From Cohnella sp. WQ 127256 (GTDB lineage Bacteria > Bacillota > Bacilli > Paenibacillales > Paenibacillaceae): a stretch of DNA of 64,000 nucleotides. A program made the position numbers and the translations under genes. Of the stretch, positions 53,481 to 61,215 are shown one piece after another (positions within the stretch are counted from its first letter, which is position 1; each line of letters opens with the position of its first letter). A model generated the notes under the pieces. That model searched no databases. It worked only from the letters and a program-made list of their open reading frames with translations, and was not told where the DNA came from. The stretch is from positions 1,674,001 through 1,738,000 of the forward strand of contig NZ_JAMZCY010000001.1 of assembly GCF_024519285.1 (NCBI RefSeq), written 5' to 3'.

Positions 53481-53509
53481 ATCATACTCCATTTTACTTC
53501 GTTTCTCAA
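53481..53509 (-). promoter_or_regulatory. Promoter of the ArsB-type gene
   Basis: Minus strand TTGAGA (53509-53504), 17-bp spacer, TATGAT (53486-53481); both hexamers match consensus in 5 of 6 positions. The expected start is near 53474, giving a leader of about 170 nt. Confidence 0.65.
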
Positions 53510-53618
53510 GACTTTTCGCTATTTATTATCCACACTCAACTATTTATTGATTATGTTATGATACATGGATGCAAATATACCATCCATTGGTCAATGATAT
53601 AAATCGAAGGTGATGTTC

Positions 53619-54803
53619 TTGAAACGTATGCGCAATTATCCTTTTTATTTGAGTACACAGAACATAGCTGCTGGAATCCTGTCTGCTTTAATGGCGTGCA
53701 CAGGTGGAGCTATATTAATCATGAATACGGCAGAGCTGATGGGATTATCTCGGCCCGAGCTCCTATCATGGTTATTCATTGTTTATTTTATTGGCGGAAG
53801 CTTAAACCTTATTTTGTCACTAGTTTATAAAATCCCATTTGCGGGAGCTCATTCCATTACTGCTGCAGCCTTCCTGAGCACAGCAGCCGCTCAGTTTTCT
53901 ATACAGGAATTGGCCGGAAGCTTCATGATGGCGGGATGCTTAATCGCTATACTCGGCTTCACTGGAATTTTCAATAAGCTCTTGAAGCTCATCCCCAAAC
54001 CGCTCATTGATGCGATGCTTGCAGGTCTCATCCTCAATTTTGTCGTTCAGATTGTCCCTGCATTTAAGGAGTCTCCAATCGTTGTTGGATTAGCAATAGC
54101 AGGCTTCTTCCTTGCCCCCAAAATTTCTAGAGCCATTCCTCCGCTGCTTGGGGTTATCGCATTTGGTGTTGTGGGTCTTCTCCTTAGTTATGATTTACCT
54201 AGCGTTGCAAGCGTACCGTTTAGCTTGCCGCAGTTCGTTATACCTTCATTTACTGGGCATGGTTTCTTATCGCTTGCCATTCCTCTCGCTGTCTTGATTC
54301 TGAGTAATGATCTTGCTGTCGCTCTTGCTGCATTACAAAAAAACGGATTTCATCCACCTATTAATAAAACGATTGCCTTTTCTGGCTTGGGAACATCGAT
54401 TGCAAGCTTATTCGGAGGACATGCGGTAAATATAGGTGGCATGATGACAGCACTTTGCAGCAGTGAGGAGGCTGGTCAGAAGGACAGTCGCTATCGCGCT
54501 GCCATTGTATCCGGTGTATTAGTTGCTCTGTTTGGCGTCTTTGCCTGGAAATTTATTGTTGTGATTGAGATTTTGCCTGCATTCTTCATTACAATGCTAA
54601 CTGGCTTTTCCTTAATGGGCGTGTTATTAGGTAGTCTGAAATCTGCATTCTCAGAGACGACTTACAAATACTCGATATTGTTTGCCTTTGTTATCGCTAT
54701 TTCTAATATATCCTTTCTTGGTATTTCATCCGCAGTATGGTCATTGCTCATAGGGGGCATCACAGCCAAGCTACTAGGTGAAGGTAAAGCGAACGACGAG
54801 TAA
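53619..54803 (+). CDS. Benzoate/H+ symporter-like permease (BenE/YdcO family)
   Basis: 394 residues, about twelve helices. AHSITAAAFLSTAAAQ, GGHAVNIGGMMTALCSSEEAGQKDSRYRAAIVSG and PIPFAG-like IPFAGA segments match BenE. The start is taken as the TTG at 53619 (MKRMRNYPFY), 8 nt after AAGG; an upstream GTG (53610) or ATG (53613) is possible. No aromatic-catabolism genes are in the window, so benzoate is only a family label. Confidence 0.85.
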   Translation: MKRMRNYPFYLSTQNIAAGILSALMACTGGAILIMNTAELMGLSRPELLSWLFIVYFIGGSLNLILSLVYKIPFAGAHSITAAAFLSTAAAQFSIQELAGSFMMAGCLIAILGFTGIFNKLLKLIPKPLIDAMLAGLILNFVVQIVPAFKESPIVVGLAIAGFFLAPKISRAIPPLLGVIAFGVVGLLLSYDLPSVASVPFSLPQFVIPSFTGHGFLSLAIPLAVLILSNDLAVALAALQKNGFHPPINKTIAFSGLGTSIASLFGGHAVNIGGMMTALCSSEEAGQKDSRYRAAIVSGVLVALFGVFAWKFIVVIEILPAFFITMLTGFSLMGVLLGSLKSAFSETTYKYSILFAFVIAISNISFLGISSAVWSLLIGGITAKLLGEGKANDE

Positions 54804-54821
54804 GTTGATTTGCCGAAAACA

Positions 54822-54859
54822 AAGCCGTCTGAGGAAGCATTGCTCCCCAGACGGCTTTA
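54822..54859. terminator. Bidirectional terminator
   Basis: AAAGCCGTCTG pairs with CAGACGGCTTT across a 16-nt loop with an internal AGCAATGCT-like pair. It lies between the BenE-type gene and the converging dehydrogenase gene, T-rich on either exit. Confidence 0.88.
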
Positions 54860-54882
54860 TTTCCGAGCATGTCCACCTATCT

Positions 54883-55896
54883 TTACAGTTCAACCATCGC
54901 TTTGATCACTTTCGTTTCTGGCTTCAACCAGCTCTCGAATTGACCAATCATTCCATCGAATGGCGACCGATGTGTAATATAGCGACTGACGTCAATGCTG
55001 CCACTCTTAACGGCCTCGTATACATGAGAGAAATCTTCCTTCGTTGCGTTACGGCTGCCCATAAGCGTGAGCTCCCGCTTGTGAAACTCCGGATCGTTAA
55101 ACGTTATATCCGCTTTAACGAGACCCACATAGACGATCTTCGCACCATGCGCAGCGAGTCCGAAAGCACCTGTCATCGATTTCGCATTGCCTGTAGCGTC
55201 GAATACAACTGTTGGGAAATCTCCATTTGTCAGCTCAGATAGCTTCTCCTCCGGTTGATGCAAAGCATTCAAAGTGTCATCTACGTTAGCCCATGACTGA
55301 CAGAAGGCAAGCCTTTCGTCGTTAATATCCATCGCAATGACTCGAGCACCCTCGTATTTAGCGAATGCCATGACTCCTAATCCAATAGGTCCACCGCCGA
55401 TCACAAGCACTGTCTCGCCTTTGACCAGACCGGCACGTCTTACCGCATGAGCTCCAATACTTAGAGGCTCCAATACGGCTGACTGATCGAGTGATAAGCC
55501 ATTCGTTCCTACCAGATGCGTAACTGGAACGGAGATGAGCTCACGCATTCCCCCATCGATATGAACACCAAGCACCTTCATCGACGTACAGCAATTGGTT
55601 TTCCCGTTACGACAAGCGATACATTGTCCGCAATGCATATAAGGGATAACGCTAACCTGATCGCCTACCGTGAGCCCTTCGTTATTGTCACCGATCTGCT
55701 CGATGACACCTGCGAGTTCATGACCTAACACTCGAGGGTAGCTGAAGAACGGCTGATTCCCCTTGAAGGCATGTAAATCCGTACCACATATCCCAACTCT
55801 TTTAATGCGCACAATCGCTTCGCCAGCAACAAATGAGGGCTCAGGAAGCTCCACTAGCTTAAAGCGTTCAATCTCTTCACACACGATTCCTAACAT
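54883..55896 (-). CDS. Zinc-dependent sugar-acid dehydrogenase, probable L-galactonate 5-dehydrogenase
   Basis: 337 residues of the medium-chain zinc dehydrogenase family. Catalytic zinc ligands are Cys37 and His59-Glu60 (GICGTDLHAF, LGHELAG). The structural zinc uses Cys89, 92, 95 and 103, and NAD binds at GGGPIGLG near 170. It resembles sorbitol, threonine and LgoD/YjjN dehydrogenases. The role is inferred from neighbours: with uxaA, uxaB and an L-galactose-dehydrogenase-like enzyme, oxidation of L-galactonate to D-tagaturonate fits best. Last gene of the operon. Confidence 0.75.
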   Translation of the reverse strand: MLGIVCEEIERFKLVELPEPSFVAGEAIVRIKRVGICGTDLHAFKGNQPFFSYPRVLGHELAGVIEQIGDNNEGLTVGDQVSVIPYMHCGQCIACRNGKTNCCTSMKVLGVHIDGGMRELISVPVTHLVGTNGLSLDQSAVLEPLSIGAHAVRRAGLVKGETVLVIGGGPIGLGVMAFAKYEGARVIAMDINDERLAFCQSWANVDDTLNALHQPEEKLSELTNGDFPTVVFDATGNAKSMTGAFGLAAHGAKIVYVGLVKADITFNDPEFHKRELTLMGSRNATKEDFSHVYEAVKSGSIDVSRYITHRSPFDGMIGQFESWLKPETKVIKAMVEL

Positions 55897-55911
55897 AACG
55901 ACACTCTCCCC

Positions 55912-56856
55912 TTATACTCTGATATCTTCGTTATATTCCGGTCTACCACTTACCCATGTCCGATTATGAACCGGCTTCAGAATGTCTAACACATCCTTGA
56001 GCAGTTCCTCATCGATTGGCTCGTTCGTCCATGCCGCGTTATTACGGATATTGTCCGGATTAGCCGTACTGACTAACGTTGTTGGAATTCGCTCGTTCGA
56101 GGTTGAGTACTGTACAGCTAGCTTCGCAATATCGAAGCCGCGGCTAGCACACAACTGTGCCGCTTGTTTGCACGTTGCCTTCAACTCTGCGCTTGCTAAG
56201 TGCCAATCCGGCGTTCCACGTGTGCTTAACAATCCCATCGACAGCGGCGACGCGTTGACAAGACCGGTTCCTTGTTGTTCAAGCAAAGGCAATAGATTAA
56301 GTAACGCGGTATCGTTTAGTGAATAATGACAATAGGAGATGATCGCATCGACCTGTACTTGCGGAAGCAGCGTCTCGAACAGCTGAATAGGAAGTCCGCA
56401 AATGCCGTAGTACCGAATTTTGCCCTCGGCCTTCAAACGCTGTAAAGCTGGGATCGCTTCCTCCAAGATAATGTCGGAGGACACGAATTCAATATCATGA
56501 AGATATAGAACATCGATATAATCCGTATTCAACCGTGCGAAGCTTTCCTCCACGCTGTCCGTAATCCGCTTACGGGAAAAATCGAACTGATCTGTCCCAT
56601 AGCGTCCAGCTTTTGTTGATAAGAGAAACTTATCGCGCGACACATCCTTAATTGCCTTACCTAATACGCTCTCAGCCTTCGTCAATCCATAATACGGTGA
56701 GACATCGATATAATTGATGCCTGAATCCAGTGCGGCATGTACGGTACGAATCGCTTCTGCTTCATTCGTCTCCCGAAATACGGAGCCGAGTGAGGAAGCA
56801 CCAAAGCTTAACACGGATACGTCTAGACCGGTTTGGCCAAGTTTGCGAGTTCTCAT
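55912..56856 (-). CDS. Aldo-keto reductase, L-galactose dehydrogenase-like
   Basis: 314 residues, with the AKR tetrad Asp51, Tyr56, Lys82 and His120. The segments FGASSLGSVF, GINYIDVSPYYG, FDFS.KRI..S.EESFARL, YLHDIEFVS, ICGLPIQLFE, SYCHYSLND and NASPLSMGLL closely follow plant L-galactose dehydrogenase as I remember it (HDIEF, GLPL, SYCHY, SASPLAMGLL). The reaction would be L-galactose + NAD(P)+ to L-galactonolactone; L-fucose is a possible alternative. Its start overlaps the uxaA stop by one base. Confidence 0.8.
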   Translation of the reverse strand: MRTRKLGQTGLDVSVLSFGASSLGSVFRETNEAEAIRTVHAALDSGINYIDVSPYYGLTKAESVLGKAIKDVSRDKFLLSTKAGRYGTDQFDFSRKRITDSVEESFARLNTDYIDVLYLHDIEFVSSDIILEEAIPALQRLKAEGKIRYYGICGLPIQLFETLLPQVQVDAIISYCHYSLNDTALLNLLPLLEQQGTGLVNASPLSMGLLSTRGTPDWHLASAELKATCKQAAQLCASRGFDIAKLAVQYSTSNERIPTTLVSTANPDNIRNNAAWTNEPIDEELLKDVLDILKPVHNRTWVSGRPEYNEDIRV

Positions 56857-58349
56857 TACAAAATCACTCCATCCTTGAATATAGCAATCTCGCGGAACCC
56901 ATTCACCTCATTATTCGTATGAGTATCTCCCGACGCGATATCTAACAACCGATCCCACAGCTCATCCGTCAAGTCATCCATGCTCTTGCCTTCGAGCAGC
57001 TGTCCCGCATTATAATCAATCCAATTTTTCTTGCGCTGAGCCAGCTCACTGTTCGTTGAAATCTTCACTGTTGGTACGGGTCCTCCGAAGGGTGTTCCTC
57101 TGCCTGTTGTGAAGAGCACGATATGTGCGCCACCAGCGGATAAAGCTGTAACTGAAACGAGATCATTACCCGGCGCTTCCAGTAGATTAAGTCCAGATTT
57201 GTTCACTCGTTCTCCATATGCGACGACATCCGTTACGATCGAATGACCGCCCTTCTGCGTACAGCCAAGTGACTTTTCCTCTAATGTACTAATCCCTCCC
57301 GCTTTGTTGCCTGGAGAAGGATTCTCGTAAATTTCCTGATCATGTCGGATGAAATATTGCTTGAAATCGTTCACGAGGGAAACGATTCTCCCGAACACTT
57401 CCTTATCCGCCGCGCGATTCATGAGGATCGTCTCTGCGCCGAACATCTCTGGAACCTCGGTTAGAATCGCTGTACCGCCTGCCGAGATAAGTCTATCTGA
57501 TACCGAGCCGACAAGTGGATTCGCTGTGATTCCGGATAATCCGTCTGAGCCGCCGCATTTCAAGCCTAACTTCAGCTTGGACGCAGGCACCGATTCACGC
57601 TGGAATTGTTCCGCATATTCGACCAATTCCTCAATAAGCGCAAGCCCAGTCTCTAGCTCGTCCTCTTCCTCCTGCGACTTCATGAACTTAATTCTCCGTG
57701 GATCATAGTCCCCAATTGCTAGCTTAAAGGAGTCGATCTGGTTGTTCTCACAGCCCAGACCAACAACTAATACTGCCGCCGCGTTCGGATGATTCACTAG
57801 GGAGGCAAGCAGCTTCTGAGTGTGCTTCAGATCGTCTCCCAGCTGTGAACAGCCGAATGGATGGGAGAAATGATACACACCGTCCACTCTTCCACGATGC
57901 TGTGTATTCGCCCGATTGGCGATAACTTCACATGTTTTGTTAATGCAGCCTACCGTATTGATGATCCAAATATCATTTCGTATTCCGACATCACCATTGT
58001 CACGAACATACCCTTGAAAGGTTTGTCTGCGAGGCGCTTGCGCTTGTGCGACAGGGGTTGTTGGCTCATACTCATATTCCAGAAAGCCTTTCAAACCCGT
58101 TCCGAGGTTATGTGTATGCACCCATGTTCCTGGTGTCAGCTCTACCTTCGCTTTACCGATGGAATAGCCAAACTTTAACACGTCCTGCCCTTCACTTACC
58201 GGATTGGTCAATATTTTATGGCCTTTCGGCACATCGTCTGTCAACTGAAGCTGCGCACCATCCTCAAGCGTAATAACCTCACCCGCTGAAAATTCCTTCA
58301 AGGCAATCGCAACCTGATCATTCGCCGATAGTCTAATCCAATCGCTCAT
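56856..58349 (-). CDS. uxaA: Altronate dehydratase UxaA
   Basis: 497 residues: an N-terminal SAF domain (about 1-95) and a large dehydratase domain with RRQTFQGYVRDNGDVGIRND, GCSQLGDD, LGCENNQ, KCGGSDGLSGITANP, LTEVPEMFGAE and TLEEKSLGCTQKGG. It converts D-altronate to 2-keto-3-deoxygluconate and depends on iron. Galactarate dehydratase is a relative, but the adjacent uxaB favours altronate. It is coupled to uxaB (stop and start share a base). Confidence 0.9.
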   Translation of the reverse strand: MSDWIRLSANDQVAIALKEFSAGEVITLEDGAQLQLTDDVPKGHKILTNPVSEGQDVLKFGYSIGKAKVELTPGTWVHTHNLGTGLKGFLEYEYEPTTPVAQAQAPRRQTFQGYVRDNGDVGIRNDIWIINTVGCINKTCEVIANRANTQHRGRVDGVYHFSHPFGCSQLGDDLKHTQKLLASLVNHPNAAAVLVVGLGCENNQIDSFKLAIGDYDPRRIKFMKSQEEEDELETGLALIEELVEYAEQFQRESVPASKLKLGLKCGGSDGLSGITANPLVGSVSDRLISAGGTAILTEVPEMFGAETILMNRAADKEVFGRIVSLVNDFKQYFIRHDQEIYENPSPGNKAGGISTLEEKSLGCTQKGGHSIVTDVVAYGERVNKSGLNLLEAPGNDLVSVTALSAGGAHIVLFTTGRGTPFGGPVPTVKISTNSELAQRKKNWIDYNAGQLLEGKSMDDLTDELWDRLLDIASGDTHTNNEVNGFREIAIFKDGVIL

Positions 58350-59839
58350 TACTGCTCCCCCTTCCAGTTCGTTAAGCTAGCCGTCAAGGCTTCCGTTAAT
58401 CTCTGCCAACGTGACAGGTCTTGTCCCCACAGCAACTCCTGCTTAAGCAACTGTTCAACCGTCTCGTTAAGAGGCTCACCGCTACTCTCTGCATTGTCCC
58501 AAATTGCAGCTATTGTCTCTAAAGATTTCACATCATCACGAACAACATAGCTCAATCCTTGCAAAGATAAGCCTTCGTATTGATCGCCGTGTTTTTTCAC
58601 TTGATAGTAACGTAGGAGCCCTGCAAATCCTTGCAGAAGACTCGTTGGAATCGACTCGCCCCGCTCTGCATAATACGCGATCGTAGGCAGCAACCGCGTC
58701 TTAAACTTGCTTAGACTGTTCATAGCGATATCCGCAAGCCGATGACGAATGTACGGATTCAAGTATCTTTCGAACACGGTTTCCGCGTAAGCTTTCATTT
58801 CATTTTCCGGGTACGGCAATGTTGGAATAATGTCTTGCATTACCGTTCCTCGAATGTACCCTCCAAGCTCTTCGTGCTCCATTAGCTCGCGAACATGCTC
58901 GATCCCATGTAGGATTCCTAGAGGAGTCATCAGCGTATGTGCTCCATTCAGAATACGAACCTTGCGTTGCTGATAGGGCTTAAGATCCTCGACCCATAAT
59001 ACGTTTAAACCCGCTCGTTTGAGTGGAAGTAACTCATCCAGCTCCGGTTCAGCCTCGATTGCCAATAGGTGATAAGGCTCCGCCGTACTAAGCAGCTCAT
59101 CTCTGTATCCCCAATCCACGAACCACTCCTCCGCTTGTTCCGTGTCCGGATAGCCGGTAACGATCCGATCCACTAGGGAATTAAGGAAGCGATTATCGGA
59201 CTGAACCCATTCGAGGAACGAAGCTGGAAGCTCCCAATCTGTCGCGTATTTCAGCACAGCCTCTTTAAGGGCATCCCCATTTCTCTCAAGAAGCTCGCAT
59301 GGAAGAAAAATAATCCCACGATCTTTCGCCCCATCGTAAGCCAGATAACGCTGATAGAGTAAATAGGCTATTTTTCCTGGAAAAGATACGATAGGCGTAC
59401 CTTCAGATAACAACTCTGGTCGATACAATAAACCTGCTTCAGTCGTATTCGATACGACAAATCGCAAATCCGGACTTACAGCTAACTCAACCAAGTGCGC
59501 CCAATCTGTGTAAGGATCGAACACCTCAGAGAAGACGGAAATCACTTCCCGACGCTCTACGATTTCCTTGTTCTCAAGTCCACGAATGACGAGCGTATAC
59601 AAACCGTCTTGATTAGCTAACGCTTCAATTTTAGGCTTCCCTGAAGGTCGCGGCTGCGTTACAGCAATACTCCCCTTGAACAAGCCTTGCTTACGAGATT
59701 CATGGATCATCCAGTCAAAAAATCCACGCAGGAAATTGCCTTCCCCGATTTGCAGCACCGTTATGGGGCTTGTGCGCACCTCTTCAAGTTGAAGTTGCTC
59801 TGTTTCACTCAAAGTCGATTGATTTAATGCTCTCATCAT
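58349..59839 (-). CDS. uxaB: Tagaturonate reductase UxaB
   Basis: 496 residues of the polyol dehydrogenase family. VLQIGEGNFLRGFFDWMIHE is the N-terminal NAD-binding start; VSNTTEAGL, FLPCELLERNG, VDRIVTGYP and KVRILNGAHTLMTPLG are tagaturonate/fructuronate-reductase motifs, with the catalytic Lys in the last. It reduces D-tagaturonate to D-altronate. The start ATG at 59839 lies 11 nt after AAGGAG and overlaps the end of the lactonase remnant. Confidence 0.9.
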   Translation of the reverse strand: MMRALNQSTLSETEQLQLEEVRTSPITVLQIGEGNFLRGFFDWMIHESRKQGLFKGSIAVTQPRPSGKPKIEALANQDGLYTLVIRGLENKEIVERREVISVFSEVFDPYTDWAHLVELAVSPDLRFVVSNTTEAGLLYRPELLSEGTPIVSFPGKIAYLLYQRYLAYDGAKDRGIIFLPCELLERNGDALKEAVLKYATDWELPASFLEWVQSDNRFLNSLVDRIVTGYPDTEQAEEWFVDWGYRDELLSTAEPYHLLAIEAEPELDELLPLKRAGLNVLWVEDLKPYQQRKVRILNGAHTLMTPLGILHGIEHVRELMEHEELGGYIRGTVMQDIIPTLPYPENEMKAYAETVFERYLNPYIRHRLADIAMNSLSKFKTRLLPTIAYYAERGESIPTSLLQGFAGLLRYYQVKKHGDQYEGLSLQGLSYVVRDDVKSLETIAAIWDNAESSGEPLNETVEQLLKQELLWGQDLSRWQRLTEALTASLTNWKGEQ

Positions 59840-60051
59840 AGCTTATAGAACTCCTTCGCATTTCCTCCGAATAACTGTTCACGTTCCAGTTCGCCCCAGC
59901 TGTCAGGTAGCGCCTGCTCAACAATGTTCACCACTTGATCGTAGCTTGCTTCTAGTAAAAAAATTGGCCAATCACTACCGAACATCAAACATCACACGCT
60001 CAGAACATCCCGCTTGATCGTCCAATAATGCTGATGAGCATCTATCCTCAT
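59836..60051 (-). pseudogene. Remnant of a COG3618-type sugar lactonase (amidohydrolase)
   Basis: From an ATG at 60051 (after GGGGAG) the frame gives MRIDAHQHYWTIKRD, the N-terminus of amidohydrolase-2 lactonases. After a TGA at codon 20 (59994-59992) the same frame gives CLMFGSDWPIFLLEASYDQV and a typical C-terminus ending EQLFGGNAKEFYKL. About 200 central residues are missing. The ends fit L-fucono/L-galactono-lactonases. The gene was first in the operon, so this step has been lost by an internal deletion while promoter and downstream genes remain. Confidence 0.85.
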
Positions 60052-60108
60052 GGTCAAGCGTTCTCCCCTCTTTATAACTAATGCTTTAATTTTATCAGCT
60101 ATTTATAA

Positions 60109-60136
60109 CATAAATAGAGTTTATATTTGCATAAAT
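60109..60136. promoter_or_regulatory. Direct-repeat operator candidate for the AraC regulator
   Basis: CATAAAT occurs at 60109-60115 and 60130-60136, 21 bp apart, which is two helical turns, the form of an AraC-family site. It lies in the 139-bp region shared by the regulator gene and the divergent uxa operon. Confidence 0.45.
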
Positions 60137-60190
60137 GTACTCCATTTTGATATTTTATAAGGAGAAGAAGACTGATCGGAGGCCACCTGT

Positions 60191-61054
60191 ATGAATCCCA
60201 TTCGCAAGCCCTTCTCGAAAGACCCTTTATTCCCTTTCGACTTTGTTTACAAAGACACCAAAAGCCCAGAGCGAGAGCTTCCTGACCATCTCCATGACCG
60301 ATATGAATTTGTGTATGTTTACGAAGGCCAAGGCACGATGTTCATCGATCAGAAATTTTACGACATGTGCAAAGGCAATCTATTTATTATCCCGGGTAAT
60401 TCGATCCACCGAGCATTTCCTGACCCGATCAATCCCGTAACCTCGACGGCAGTCTTTTTCTCTCCAAGCTTGTTCCCTCATGAGCAATTGGATGATTCCT
60501 ATAGCCACTTACGCTGCTTCGAGCTAGCTAAGAAAAGAAAGCAATACAAGCTAGAGACAAGCGATCAGCTTCAGCTATCCACAGAAGCTGTATTGGACGA
60601 TATCCAACATGAGCTTGGACTGAAAAGCCCAGGCTATCGGCATGCCATCTCTCTTCACCTTCAACAATGGCTTCTTCGCATCAATAGACATGTCATTTCA
60701 ACCCATTCCGATGATCTCGAGGATGTACGCATTGGCCCACAGTGGATGAAGGAGATTCTTCATTATATCGCTAAGCATCCGAATGCTGATCTAGGACTAG
60801 CAGCCTTAGCGCAACAGGCATCGGTAACGGGAGCTCACTTTTCACGTGTATTCAAACAATTAACCGGCATGAACGTCACCGATTACGTCAACGCCAAGCG
60901 CATCGTTCAAGCCAAAGAGCTACTGAACGATACCGATGAGAACATCAGCTTGATCGCTGAACAATGTGGCTTCGAAAGCCTCCCCCATTTTCACCGTATA
61001 TTCAAGAGAATAACAGGTGTGACTCCAGGGACTTATAAAAGGGGGAAGACATAA
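60191..61054 (+). CDS. AraC-family regulator of the adjacent sugar-acid operon
   Basis: 287 residues: an N-terminal cupin (about 15-120, with HLHDRYEFVYVYEGQGTMFID and GNSIHRAFP) that probably binds the sugar, then an AraC double helix-turn-helix (about 190-285, with ISLIAEQCGFESLPHFHRIFKRITGVTPGTY). Similar to RhaS-type regulators. It is transcribed away from the uxaB-uxaA operon and most likely activates it. ATG at 60191 follows GGAGG by 8 nt. Confidence 0.88.
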   Translation: MNPIRKPFSKDPLFPFDFVYKDTKSPERELPDHLHDRYEFVYVYEGQGTMFIDQKFYDMCKGNLFIIPGNSIHRAFPDPINPVTSTAVFFSPSLFPHEQLDDSYSHLRCFELAKKRKQYKLETSDQLQLSTEAVLDDIQHELGLKSPGYRHAISLHLQQWLLRINRHVISTHSDDLEDVRIGPQWMKEILHYIAKHPNADLGLAALAQQASVTGAHFSRVFKQLTGMNVTDYVNAKRIVQAKELLNDTDENISLIAEQCGFESLPHFHRIFKRITGVTPGTYKRGKT

Positions 61055-61215
61055 ATGTCGTGCAAGTAACTTAGAAGGGGTCGTTGCCAGCAAGCCATTT
61101 ATTATAATTAGCTACTATTTTTAATAGAATGCCTTCTACTTGTTCAAGTTCATCCCTAAAACAAACGAATCGGTATATATTTGAATGATATATACATGAT
61201 TTGGAGGTCTTTATT

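Larger units (their letters stand above)
53303..53618. other. Intergenic region between divergent ArsB-type and BenE-type genes
   Basis: 316 bp. It contains the minus-strand promoter and leader terminator listed separately, and a 10-nt segment (53372-53381) complementary to the terminator's 3' arm. The BenE-side half (53510-53600) is AT-rich with repeats of TTATTGATTATG type but no clear operator. Confidence 0.55.

Noticed and set aside
53100..53492. 130-codon minus-strand frame starting in the leader of the ArsB-type gene
   Set aside because: Its ATG lies inside the predicted promoter's -10 region, it runs through the terminator hairpin and then in the wrong frame through the permease gene.
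56856..59839. Standard galacturonate operon
   Set aside because: No uronate isomerase (uxaC) lies in the cluster, and the L-galactose-dehydrogenase-like and zinc dehydrogenase genes suggest another entry point. It cannot be excluded if uxaC is elsewhere.
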